Part shown: positions 1-6,376 of the stretch, one piece after another | Numbering within the stretch: position 1 is the first letter of the stretch | Layout of the letters: each line of letters begins with the position of its first letter | IMG/VR virus record: IMGVR_UViG_3300037071_005426 | Location: 1-20,616 of that record | From: a virus | DNA length: 20,616 bases | Reading direction: 5' to 3' (one strand) | The notes under the pieces: generated by a model | The model's input: the letters and a program-made list of their open reading frames with translations, nothing else | Database searches by the model: none | Told to the model about the DNA's origin: nothing | Program-made: the position numbers and the translations under genes

Positions 1-266
1 GCCCCGCTCGAGCGACCATGCCCGCGTTTCCACGGGGTCGCGCCGGATGTCAACCCGGACTCGAGCGGTAGTCTGCGCGGCTCACCATCGCGCCATTCGG
101 CCTGAACGGGTTTGGCCCGGCGTGCTCTCGTGTGCCGTTCAGTAGCGCTCTCGAGCGCTTGGCTTCCGGAGTCTGCGGGGCGAGTATGCCCGTCCCCCCC
201 ACGCTGCCCTGCCGCTCGTTCGTCCAGCAGGCTCACGTGGGGGTCATGCCCGGCGACGGGGGAGGA

Positions 267-285
267 CTCCCGGGGTTAGCGGGAG
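267..285. repeat. 6-bp GC hairpin
   Basis: CTCCCG at 267-272 and CGGGAG at 280-285 are perfect complements around the loop GGGTTAG. No U-tract follows, so a terminator is not supported. It is one of several inverted repeats in the left region. Confidence 0.45.
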
Positions 286-420
286 GGCGGCTCGCGTGCC
301 CTTCGGAAGCGGCAGCCGGGGCGGTTCCCGGTGGGTGAAGGTCTCCTGGCCTCTCGGAGTCCGTGGTCCTTGTCGGTGCGGCCCGTTTCGCTTGCAAGGT
401 CAGTATCGGCCCGGGGTCGC

Positions 421-494
421 CGAAAGTAAAGGGGTCGGAGCAACTTTCTTTCGGGAAAGCCTGTTTCCCCTGGTCAGACGGGGTAAGAAAGTTG
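421..494. repeat. Nested inverted repeat with alternative pairings
   Basis: CAACTTTCTT (441-450) and AAGAAAGTTG (485-494) form a perfect 10-bp inverted repeat. Inside it GGGAAA (453-458) pairs with TTTCCC (464-469) around GCCTG. Competing pairings exist: GAAAGT (422-427) with ACTTTC (443-448), CGAAAG (421-426) with CTTTCG (448-453), and CCCC (467-470) with GGGG (480-483). The A/T-rich arms stand out in GC-rich surroundings. The function is unknown. It could act as a DNA structure at a genome end or as an RNA element. Confidence 0.7.
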
Positions 495-552
495 GCGGGA
501 ACGGGGCACGGGCACGGGCAGCACCGGTCGACGGGGCGGCCGCATGCGGTCA

Positions 553-580
553 GGGGTAGGGGTCAGGGGTCAGGGGTAGG
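553..580 (+). repeat. G-quadruplex-type G4 runs
   Basis: Four runs of GGGG lie at 553-556, 559-562, 566-569 and 573-576, separated by TA, TCA and TCA, with GG following at 579-580. This fits the standard intramolecular G-quadruplex pattern with short loops and four-tetrad potential. The unit resembles TAGGGG/TCAGGGG telomere-like repeats, but nothing shows a telomeric role. Confidence 0.75.
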
Positions 581-586
581 CTCGAG

Positions 587-634
587 CACGGGGCAGCACG
601 GGGCACCGGTGGCAGCACGGGGCACGGGGCACGG
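587..634 (+). repeat. CACGGGG tandem-like repeats
   Basis: CACGGGG recurs at 587, 597, 616 and 623, joined by CAG or CACCGGTGG spacers and ending in CACGG. The unit GGCAGCACGGGGCAC occurs twice. A similar GGCACGGGCACGGGCAGC tract lies just upstream near 505-522. The low-complexity repeat has no coding sense and may form further G-rich structure with the adjacent quadruplex motif. Confidence 0.7.
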
Positions 635-776
635 CGTACACTGCCCGTCGCCGTTCGCACTGCCCTACCCTGTTCGGTCGCCACCGGTCACGGGGTCAGA
701 ATACAGGGAAGGGCACTACCCCTAGACACTGGAGACCACGAGCAGCCCACGGGCACACTCGAGTCGACCCACAGGT

Positions 777-788
777 GGTACGCGTACC
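777..788. repeat. Perfect 12-bp palindrome GGTACGCGTACC
   Basis: GGTACGCGTACC reads the same on both strands. It lies about 135 bases upstream of the first promoter-like element. A dimeric DNA-binding protein site is possible, but the sequence does not repeat in the window, so no role can be assigned. Confidence 0.4.
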
Positions 789-921
789 GCATATGGGGAC
801 GCGATGCAGCCCCCCCTCCCCCCGGGTCCTCTGGTATAGCCTACCCACCAGAATCCAGACATCGCTGATTTTCACAAGTGCACAAAGTCTCACGTCGCAA
901 CTCTCTGACCTGCGGTTTCTA

Positions 922-952
922 GTTTAGGGTTGACGAACATCGTCTAATGTAG
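922..952 (+). promoter_or_regulatory. Promoter-like conserved element, copy A
   Basis: GTTTAGGGTTGACGA (922-936) and CGTCTA (941-946) match copy B at 6161-6191 exactly, with only the four bases between them differing. The element precedes the packaging operon. TTGACG looks like a -35 box, but a TAATGT -10 box would sit only 9 bases away, so a normal sigma70 promoter does not fit. The downstream edge TGTAGAAGAG resembles the start region of single-subunit phage RNA polymerase promoters. It also contains a dyad, GACGA-ACA-TCGTC, so an operator is the alternative. Confidence 0.6.
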
Positions 953-954
953 AA

Positions 955-975
955 GAGCCTGAACTTGAGAGGCTC
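955..975 (+). other. Hairpin just after promoter-like copy A
   Basis: GAGCCT (955-960) pairs perfectly with AGGCTC (970-975) around a 9-base loop. It would lie a few bases from the 5' end if transcription starts near 952. Copy B also has a hairpin in this place, so a 5' mRNA-stabilising stem is plausible. Confidence 0.45.
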
Positions 976-1115
976 AGGGCGGAGGAGCGAGGGTGAGTCC
1001 CGCTCCGGGCTGCACGGCTGCCAACCGCCCGTCGCAGTTGACTTGCGCGACCAGTTGCGCGGACACCTATGCCCTCATCAGGGTGACAATCTACCGCAGG
1101 AGCAAGGGGCGACGT

Positions 1116-1514
1116 ATGCCAGAGTGGGATGACCCGGAGAAGGCACAGGCAGCCTCCCGCAAGGGAGTGAAGCGCCGACAGGAGCTGGCGAAGCTGGCCC
1201 GGGAGGACCCGGACGAGTACATGCGCCAGCGGTTCGCGTCGGAACGCAGCGGTCTGGCGACCCTCCTCCTCGACGCGGCCTACGGTCGCGGGACCTTCGC
1301 GACCTCCTGGACCGTCACCCGGGAGTGCGAGCACGGCCACGAGGTGGAGGTCTTCGTCGAGCAGCCCCTGCTGGACCCGGCGAAGCGCCTGGCGGCCGTC
1401 ACCAAGGCCATGGAGTACGCCTACGGGAAGCCGCAAGTCGGAAGGGCGACGGGCAGCGAGAACGAGGCCAAGAAGAAGGAGGAGCCGGAGACCACCGGCT
1501 TCGTCGTCGAATAG
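1116..1514 (+). CDS. Putative terminase small subunit-like protein (132 aa)
   Basis: This is the first convincing gene of the window and heads the packaging operon, two genes upstream of the large terminase. The chosen ATG follows AGGAG (1098-1102) and AAGGGG (1104-1109). An in-frame upstream start at 993 would add about 41 residues that look like translated leader. The N-terminal half is a basic, charged helical stretch (KRRQELAKLARE). The middle region reads LLLDAAYGRGTF, then LDPAKRLAAVTKAMEYAYGKPQ, which resembles small phage packaging proteins where similar 'aleyayGkP' endings occur. The C-terminal 25 residues are Lys/Glu-rich and probably disordered. No helix-turn-helix can be assigned with certainty, so the small-terminase role rests mostly on position and size. 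A DNA-recognition function at the adjacent repeat-rich region would fit. Confidence 0.5.
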   Translation: MPEWDDPEKAQAASRKGVKRRQELAKLAREDPDEYMRQRFASERSGLATLLLDAAYGRGTFATSWTVTRECEHGHEVEVFVEQPLLDPAKRLAAVTKAMEYAYGKPQVGRATGSENEAKKKEEPETTGFVVE

Positions 1515-1525
1515 GCGCCATCCTG

Positions 1526-1546
1526 CCGCTTACGGCCTGTAAGCGG
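1526..1546 (+). terminator. 8-bp hairpin after the first gene
   Basis: CCGCTTAC (1526-1533) and GTAAGCGG (1539-1546) form a perfect 8-bp stem with loop GGCCT, 12 bases after the stop codon. No T-run follows, so it may act as an attenuator, a processing site or a Rho-independent terminator of the type common in high-GC genomes. The next gene starts 56 bases on. Confidence 0.45.
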
Positions 1547-1601
1547 TGCTCCGCTCCCTGTTATCCACCGAACCGGCACGCTCGTGCCCAAAGGAGTACC
1601 G

Positions 1602-2453
1602 TTGTCCAAGTACACCGGCTGGACCCAGTCTGGCGGCGGCACCTACGAAGCGAGCATCGACACCACCCCCACCTTGCCCGCGGGGCTCTACGGAACGGTC
1701 CGGACCCAGTCCGGCCTGTACTTCATCCTGGAGGAGCAGAGCGACCGTGAGCTTCTCCGGTTCCCTGACTCCCCCGGCGACGCGGTCGTCGACGAGCTGG
1801 CCGACTTCTGGACCAAGGCCGAGCAGTTCGACAAGCACGGCCTCCCCCACAAGCGGGGGGTCCTGCTGTACGGCCCTCCCGGCTCCGGGAAGACCTGCAC
1901 GGTCCAGCTCATCTGCCGCGACGTCATCGCGCGGGATGGCCTGGTGTTCGAGTTCTCCGGCGCTTTCGCTGGAGCCTACGGGGTGCTACGGTCTGTCGAA
2001 CCCGAGCGACCCCTAGTCGTACTGATGGAGGACATCGACTCCATCATCACCCCCCAGAACGAGTCTGGCATCCTCCAGGTCCTGGACGGCATCGGGGCCA
2101 TGCGGAAGGTCGTGTTCATCGCGACCACCAACTACCCCGAGCGCCTCGGCGACCGCCTCGTGAACCGGCCCTCCCGCTTCGACCGCAAGGTCCTGGTGGG
2201 CCACCCGAGCGCAGCCGGGCGCCGCATGTACCTCGAGAGCCTCATGGTGGACGGGGACAGCTTCGACGTCGAGCGCTGGGTGGCGGACACCGAGGACCTC
2301 TCCATGGCGCACGTCAAGGAGCTGTTCGTGGCGGTCAACATCCTGGAGAACCCCTACGAGCAGTCGCTGGCGGACCTGCGGGGCATGAAGCGACGTGCAA
2401 CGAGTGACGACGGCGACCCTGTGCTCGACGCTGGGTTCGGGAGGTACGCGTAG
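1602..2453 (+). CDS. AAA+ ATPase (283 aa)
   Basis: A classic-clade AAA+ ATPase. The Walker A motif GPPGSGKT is at residues 91-98, Walker B VVLMEDID at 139-146 with catalytic Glu143, sensor-1 ATTN at 174-177, and the arginine-finger region NRPSRFDRK at 188-196. An N-terminal domain of about 80 residues precedes it and could hold substrate. There is no membrane segment and no protease or nuclease domain. The TTG start is chosen because AAGGAG (1591-1596) sits five bases upstream. An upstream in-frame GTG at 1584 would place that site inside the coding region. The gene sits between the small- and large-terminase genes and ends in TAGTG, where the next gene begins. Proteins of this clade are ring unfoldases or remodelers. 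Here it may remodel the packaging motor or act on capsid or host proteins, which is inference. It is clearly distinct from the packaging ATPase, encoded separately at 2647. Confidence 0.85.
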   Translation: MSKYTGWTQSGGGTYEASIDTTPTLPAGLYGTVRTQSGLYFILEEQSDRELLRFPDSPGDAVVDELADFWTKAEQFDKHGLPHKRGVLLYGPPGSGKTCTVQLICRDVIARDGLVFEFSGAFAGAYGVLRSVEPERPLVVLMEDIDSIITPQNESGILQVLDGIGAMRKVVFIATTNYPERLGDRLVNRPSRFDRKVLVGHPSAAGRRMYLESLMVDGDSFDVERWVADTEDLSMAHVKELFVAVNILENPYEQSLADLRGMKRRATSDDGDPVLDAGFGRYA

Positions 2454-2647
2454 TGGACGACCGCAGCGCAGTCAGCGCACGCATCGAGTCCATCGTCGAC
2501 GCCATCAACGAGGCGTTCGAGGACGGCGACGGGGACGTGGACGAGCTGGAGGACAAGGACCTCGACGCGCTCATCAACGTCATCCTGGACAAGCAGGCGG
2601 CGGAGCACGAGGCGGTCTGCGACGACGAAGACTGTGAGGGCGCGTAG
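2453..2647 (+). CDS. Small acidic protein (64 aa)
   Basis: A short, strongly acidic protein, largely helical by composition (ESIVDAINEAFEDGDGDVDELEDKDLDALI). The C-terminus carries two cysteines in VCDDEDCEG. The GTG start overlaps the ATPase stop by one base, and GGGAGG at 2439-2444 gives the ribosome binding site. It ends in TAGTG, overlapping the large terminase start by one base, so all three genes are translationally coupled. The DGDGDVDELE stretch loosely recalls a calcium-binding loop but lacks a full EF-hand. It is not recognised as a family. Close coupling suggests a partner or regulator of the ATPase or terminase, possibly a DNA-mimic-like acidic factor. That is speculation from charge and position. 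Confidence 0.75.
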   Translation: MDDRSAVSARIESIVDAINEAFEDGDGDVDELEDKDLDALINVILDKQAAEHEAVCDDEDCEGA

Positions 2648-4158
2648 TGGCGAAGCGTGTCGTCCTGAACCCAGGGGCGCAGAAGGCCTTCGTCAAGAAC
2701 GACGCCCGCGCCTCCGCGTTCATCGGCGGGCTGGGCAGCGGCAAGACGTTCTCCATCATCACCCGTGGACTGGAGTTCTCGAGCCAGCCCCTGGCCGAGG
2801 GCACCATGTACGGCCCGCGCGGCCTGGTGGGCGCCACGTCCTACGGCGTGCTCCGCAAGGTCGTCCAGCCCCAGTTCTTCGAGCTGCTCGAGGGGACCGG
2901 CCTCTGGAAGACGGGCAAGCGAACCACGTCCTGGCAGAAGAGCGAGATGAAGGCGTCGCTCATCGCCAACTGCGGCTGTGCCGACCCGCACGGCTGCGAG
3001 CACGTGACCGAAATCTTCCTGGCGTCGCTCGACGACCCGGACGAGCTGCGAGGCATGGAGCTGTCCTGGTTCGCCATCGACGAGGGCCGCAACACCACGG
3101 CCTACGCGTGGGAGGTCCTGTATGGGCGTCTCCGCCAACAGGGTTACAAGCACGGCGGTTGGGTCGGTTCGACTCCCAACGGCTTCGATTGGATGTACTC
3201 CATGTTCCACCCTGACTCGCCAAAGCGCCTCGACGGCGCGGTTTGGTTCGGGGCGCCTACCATGGAGAATGTCCACCTGCCCGACTCATACATCGAGGGC
3301 CTTACCGCCATGCACCACGGGCGGCAGTACGAACAGGAGGTTCTTGGTCATTTCGTCGGGATGACGGAGGGCGCGGTCTACTTCGAGTGGGACATGAAGG
3401 ACGCTGCCCATCGCATCGAGTACGACCCCAAGCTCGAGCTGTACAGCGAGTGGGACTTCGGGATGGGCGACCTGAACGTGGTCCTGTTCTTCCAGCTCTC
3501 GTGGCGCGAGCACCGCCCGCCGGGCGAGTTGCAGGCCACGCTCATGCTGCCCGTCAAGCACTACGTCGGGGCCATGGAGGCGAACAACGTCATCAGCGGC
3601 GACTGGGCCAAGCGGTTCCACGCGTACTGTGACCAGCACTTCTCCGGGCGGCGCCCGAAGCTGAACATCGGCGACCCCGCCGGGCGGCAGAGGAACCAGG
3701 TGACGGGCACCTCGGTCATCGACGACCTCTACTACCACGGCGTGACCATCACGCCCGCCCCGAAGAAGCCCGTCGACTACGCCGTGCGCATCATGAACAA
3801 CATGATGGCTGACCACCGTATCCTGGTCGACAAGGACCGGTGCGAGCGCCTTGGACAAGCGCTCGCATCGCACAAGTGGGCGATGAACGCCCTTGGGGTG
3901 AAGACCAGCAACACCCCCGTGCACGACTGGACGTCGCACTACAGTGACGCCGCTCGGTACGGGACCACCATCGTCATTCCGAACGTACCCACCGCGAAGG
4001 CCGCACTCCCCGAGCCCGAATACGGGCCCGGCACAGCGGGCTACATCTTCGGCCAGGTGCTCGCTCGCGAAGACGACGACGACGAGTGGCTCGGCGAGCA
4101 GGACGACGAGGAACCCATCAAGTGGGTCCCGACGGCCATGCGCCCCCGCGCCTCATAG
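2647..4158 (+). CDS. terL: Terminase large subunit (503 aa)
   Basis: This is the DNA-packaging motor and nuclease. The N-terminal ATPase has Walker A GGLGSGKT (residues 27-34), Walker B WFAIDEG (141-147) and the coupling motif GSTPNG (174-179). The C-terminal RNase H-like nuclease begins at EWDFG (268-272, first metal-binding Asp270) and ends with HDWTSHYSDAARYG (426-439), whose Asp434 is the likely last catalytic acid. Length is normal for the family. The GTG start overlaps the preceding stop and has GAGGG seven bases upstream. A Cys/His-rich insertion (C109, C111, H115, C117, H119) lies just before Walker B and is not part of the usual fold. The acidic, disordered C-terminus (EDDDDEWLGEQDDEE) may bind the portal, which is encoded next. 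The family call is secure. Confidence 0.95.
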   Translation: MAKRVVLNPGAQKAFVKNDARASAFIGGLGSGKTFSIITRGLEFSSQPLAEGTMYGPRGLVGATSYGVLRKVVQPQFFELLEGTGLWKTGKRTTSWQKSEMKASLIANCGCADPHGCEHVTEIFLASLDDPDELRGMELSWFAIDEGRNTTAYAWEVLYGRLRQQGYKHGGWVGSTPNGFDWMYSMFHPDSPKRLDGAVWFGAPTMENVHLPDSYIEGLTAMHHGRQYEQEVLGHFVGMTEGAVYFEWDMKDAAHRIEYDPKLELYSEWDFGMGDLNVVLFFQLSWREHRPPGELQATLMLPVKHYVGAMEANNVISGDWAKRFHAYCDQHFSGRRPKLNIGDPAGRQRNQVTGTSVIDDLYYHGVTITPAPKKPVDYAVRIMNNMMADHRILVDKDRCERLGQALASHKWAMNALGVKTSNTPVHDWTSHYSDAARYGTTIVIPNVPTAKAALPEPEYGPGTAGYIFGQVLAREDDDDEWLGEQDDEEPIKWVPTAMRPRAS

Positions 4159-4167
4159 GAGTCCGGC

Positions 4168-6147
4168 ATGGAGATGCTCCGCGAGTACAAGAGTGACGCC
4201 GACAAGGTGAAGGTGTACAACCACCGCCTCAAGCAGGCGCAGGACATGTTCGACCAGTGGGGGAAGCCCGCCGCTGAGGAGTGGGTCGGTCGCTACGAGG
4301 GGCGGCCCATGAAGAACCAGCAGACCGGCAAGGGGCACCGCGTCTCCGTGCCTGACGGCACCAGCATCATCGACTCCCTGTTCTCCAGCATGACGGCGGC
4401 CGACGTCGACATCATCGCGGAGGCGGTAGGCAGCGGCACGCTCGAGCAAGAGGAGCTGACCACCGCGGCCGTCAGCAAGGAGTGGGACGAGTGCAAGGTC
4501 AACGAGCACACGGCCCCCGGCATCAAGGACTCCCTGCTCGTCGGCATCGGGTGGGCGAAGACCACGTACGAGTACTACGTCGAGGAGCAAGAGCTGCCAC
4601 GCGCGATGGACGACATCAGCATGGAAATCGACGCGATGCTCAAGCAGGCGGAGGACGCGGGGTCAGACATCGACTTCGACACCATCGCGGCTGCGGTCCC
4701 GGTGACCGAGGTCCAGGAGACCGTGCTCAACGCCAAGGTCAACGTCGACTACGTCCCCTGGGACAAGATGCTGTTCGACCCGACGGCGAAGACGGTCGAG
4801 GACATCCGCTGGTACGCGCAGGTGACCCTCATGCCCGTCGAGCAGGTCATCGAGAACCCCGTGTTCAAGGAGTACTGCAAGAAGTCGGGCACCTCGAAGA
4901 AGCTCAAGGACCTCCGCGGTGACTCCACCATCGACACCAGCATCTTCGGCGACGACGCGCCGTACGGCGTGGCGGACGAGGACACCCGCGTCACCGTGTA
5001 CGAAATCGCGGACCGCGAGACCGGCACCATCTGCACGATGGCCCGCAACGCGGACTTCTTCCTGAACGAGGCCCCCAACCCGCTGGCCATCAACGACCAC
5101 GGCGAGGACTGGGCCCCGTTCGTCCCGCTCATCCTACGCAAGAGCCCCGGGCGCGTCCGGGGCATCAGTGAGATGGAGCTGATGCTCCCGACGCTGCGCG
5201 AGCTGGACCTGTACCACAGCCGCCTGGCCACGTTCATCGAGCGCTTCGCGCCCAAGTTCCTGGTCGAGGAGGGCGCCATCAGCGAGGCTGGGAAGCGGGC
5301 CCTCCGCTCGCAGGAGTACGGCACGGCCGTGGAGATGAAGACCGGCCGGGTCAACGACATCAAGGACCTGGTGGTCCCCCAGCTCCCCGCCGAAATCTTC
5401 GCGGTGCCGGACAAGCTCCAGCAGGCGTTGCGTGAGGCGACGGGCGTGAACGAGCTGATGCGAGGCCTGTTCCCGGACCGGAAGCGGACGGCGACGGAGA
5501 CCGCCGAGGTGGTGTCCGCGAGCGCCGCGCGCCAGGCCGAGAAGCGCGTCCAGCTCGAGCGCTGGTATACCGCCATCGCCCGTCGGATGCTCCAGCTCAT
5601 GCAGATGTTCTACACCGAGGACCGCATGGTCCGGTACATGGACTGGGACGGCCCAGTGGAGTGGCAGTGGACGGCCGACGACATCGTCTTCGAGACGAAG
5701 CTCGAGGTCAGCCTGACGCCGAAGGAGAACAAGACCCGGCAGTCGGAGCGCGACGAGGCCCAGCTCATGCTGAACACGTGGGGCCCGCTGACCCAGCCCG
5801 ACCCCGCGACCGGGGTCCGGATGGTCGACCCGACCCAGCTCTACCGCCTGGTCGGCAAGAAGTTCGGACTCAAGCGGAAGGAGCTGGCGCTCCTCATGCC
5901 CACGCCGGAGGAGCAGCAGATTCAGCAGCTCGCTGCCCAGCAGGGCGCGGCCGGGATGGCATCGGCCCAGCAGGGCCTGGTCGACCCGACCATGGTGCCG
6001 GGTCCCCTCCCCGCCGACGAGCTGGCCGCGGCCACGAACGCGGGCCAGGTCCCGCCGGAGCTGATTGCGGCTGCTCAGGGCATCGGCCCCGGCGGCCCGC
6101 TCGGGTCCGAAATCCTCTCGGAGGACCTCGGGGTGGCCGGAGCATAA
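4168..6147 (+). CDS. Portal protein (659 aa)
   Basis: The portal forms the ring at one vertex through which the terminase pumps DNA and to which the tail attaches. Support is its size, its position directly after terL and portal-type stretches such as VDYVPWDKMLFDPTAKTVED and ATGVNELMRGLFPDRKRTAT. The latter is a helical region typical of the portals of podovirus-like phages, where the segment 'reaTGvnelmrG..' recurs. The Gln/Ala/Gly/Pro-rich C-terminal 90 residues (from about EEQQIQQLAAQQ) look flexible. The ATG is preceded by AGGAG that overlaps the terL stop codon (4157-4161), six bases away. The gene is followed at once by a hairpin and the second promoter-like element, marking the end of the packaging operon. 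Confidence 0.85.
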   Translation: MEMLREYKSDADKVKVYNHRLKQAQDMFDQWGKPAAEEWVGRYEGRPMKNQQTGKGHRVSVPDGTSIIDSLFSSMTAADVDIIAEAVGSGTLEQEELTTAAVSKEWDECKVNEHTAPGIKDSLLVGIGWAKTTYEYYVEEQELPRAMDDISMEIDAMLKQAEDAGSDIDFDTIAAAVPVTEVQETVLNAKVNVDYVPWDKMLFDPTAKTVEDIRWYAQVTLMPVEQVIENPVFKEYCKKSGTSKKLKDLRGDSTIDTSIFGDDAPYGVADEDTRVTVYEIADRETGTICTMARNADFFLNEAPNPLAINDHGEDWAPFVPLILRKSPGRVRGISEMELMLPTLRELDLYHSRLATFIERFAPKFLVEEGAISEAGKRALRSQEYGTAVEMKTGRVNDIKDLVVPQLPAEIFAVPDKLQQALREATGVNELMRGLFPDRKRTATETAEVVSASAARQAEKRVQLERWYTAIARRMLQLMQMFYTEDRMVRYMDWDGPVEWQWTADDIVFETKLEVSLTPKENKTRQSERDEAQLMLNTWGPLTQPDPATGVRMVDPTQLYRLVGKKFGLKRKELALLMPTPEEQQIQQLAAQQGAAGMASAQQGLVDPTMVPGPLPADELAAATNAGQVPPELIAAAQGIGPGGPLGSEILSEDLGVAGA

Positions 6148-6163
6148 CCCCAGCTCAGGGGTT
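6146..6163 (+). terminator. Hairpin at the portal stop codon
   Basis: AACCCC (6146-6151) pairs with GGGGTT (6158-6163) around AGCTCA. The stem overlaps the TAA stop and the first three bases of promoter-like copy B. A weak terminator separating packaging and capsid transcripts is likely. The T-tract is only TTTA. Confidence 0.45.
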
Positions 6164-6191
6164 TAGGGTTGACGATTTGCGTCTACTATGG
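6161..6191 (+). promoter_or_regulatory. Promoter-like conserved element, copy B
   Basis: GTTTAGGGTTGACGA (6161-6175) and CGTCTA (6180-6185) are identical to copy A at 922-952, with the same 4-base spacing. The right edge reads CTACTATGGAGGG, which recalls single-subunit phage polymerase start regions (compare CTATAGGG). It drives, by position, the scaffold and capsid genes. Aligned with copy A, the likely first base is G6191. Spacing excludes a normal -35/-10 pair. A repressor site using the dyad GACG-N5-CGTC is the alternative. Confidence 0.6.
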
Positions 6192-6210
6192 AGGGCACCG
6201 CTTGTGCCTT
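6192..6210 (+). other. Hairpin just after promoter-like copy B
   Basis: AGGGCAC (6192-6198) pairs with GTGCCTT (6204-6210) around CGCTT, seven pairs with one G-U. It would sit at the extreme 5' end of a transcript starting at 6191, mirroring the stem after copy A. Confidence 0.45.
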
Positions 6211-6228
6211 CGTGAAATGTGCATCACC

Positions 6229-6302
6229 GCGACGAACGGCAGAGGCTCCGCGCGCCCCCCGCGCGCCCGCGAGCCAGGCAGGTTCGACCCCTGCCCGTCG
6301 CA
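6229..6302 (+). ncRNA. tRNA-like element in the scaffold-gene leader
   Basis: GCAGG-TTCGACC-CCTGC (6278-6294) is a textbook tRNA T-arm: a 5-bp stem, a 7-base loop and the TTCGA core. The next seven bases CCGTCGC (6295-6301) pair at six of seven positions with GCGACGA (6229-6235), giving an acceptor-like stem and a total length of 74. The middle forms a GC hairpin (6249-6253 with 6261-6265, loop GCCCCCC). There is no normal D-arm, the loop lacks U33 and the spacing to the T-arm is too long, so this is not a standard tRNA. It may be a tRNA mimic, a tRNA relic or a chance structure in the 5' leader. Confidence 0.3.
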
Positions 6303-6376
6303 CTAGCACCACCCAGCCCACGAGACCAACAGCGAGGTCACGCCACCGAGGCGAGGATACACTGTGGAGGCACGAT

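Larger units (their letters stand above)
1..921. other. Repeat-rich non-coding left region
   Basis: No frame here gives a protein with a credible ribosome binding site, phage-like composition or recognisable motifs. The open frames present translate to low-complexity Gly/Arg/Pro-rich strings. The region instead holds G-rich tandem repeats, several perfect inverted repeats (267-272 with 280-285; 441-450 with 485-494; 830-835 with 847-852), a 12-bp palindrome, long C and G runs and five CTCGAG sites. It lies directly upstream of the terminase genes, where phages often carry their packaging site or genome terminus. That role is inferred from position only. Confidence 0.6.

Noticed and set aside
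587-634. CRISPR-like array
   Set aside because: The repeats are 7-10 bases with irregular 3-12 base spacing, far from repeat-spacer organisation.
132-725. Overlapping open frames on the + strand in the left region
   Set aside because: They lack ribosome sites, start in repeats and translate to low-complexity Gly/Arg/Pro strings. The repeats explain the long frames.
922-958. Reading copy A as a standard sigma70 promoter
   Set aside because: A 17-base spacing from TTGACG lands on AAGAGC, which is no -10 box. The nearest -10-like hexamer is only 9 bases away.
4168-6147. Possible portal-protease or other fused domain in the long portal
   Set aside because: The extra C-terminal length is low-complexity Gln/Ala/Gly/Pro with no catalytic motif.
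6229-6302. Annotating the leader element as an ordinary tRNA (anticodon CCC)
   Set aside because: No D-arm can be folded, U33 is absent and the anticodon-like stem is misplaced relative to the T-arm, so it is kept as tRNA-like only.
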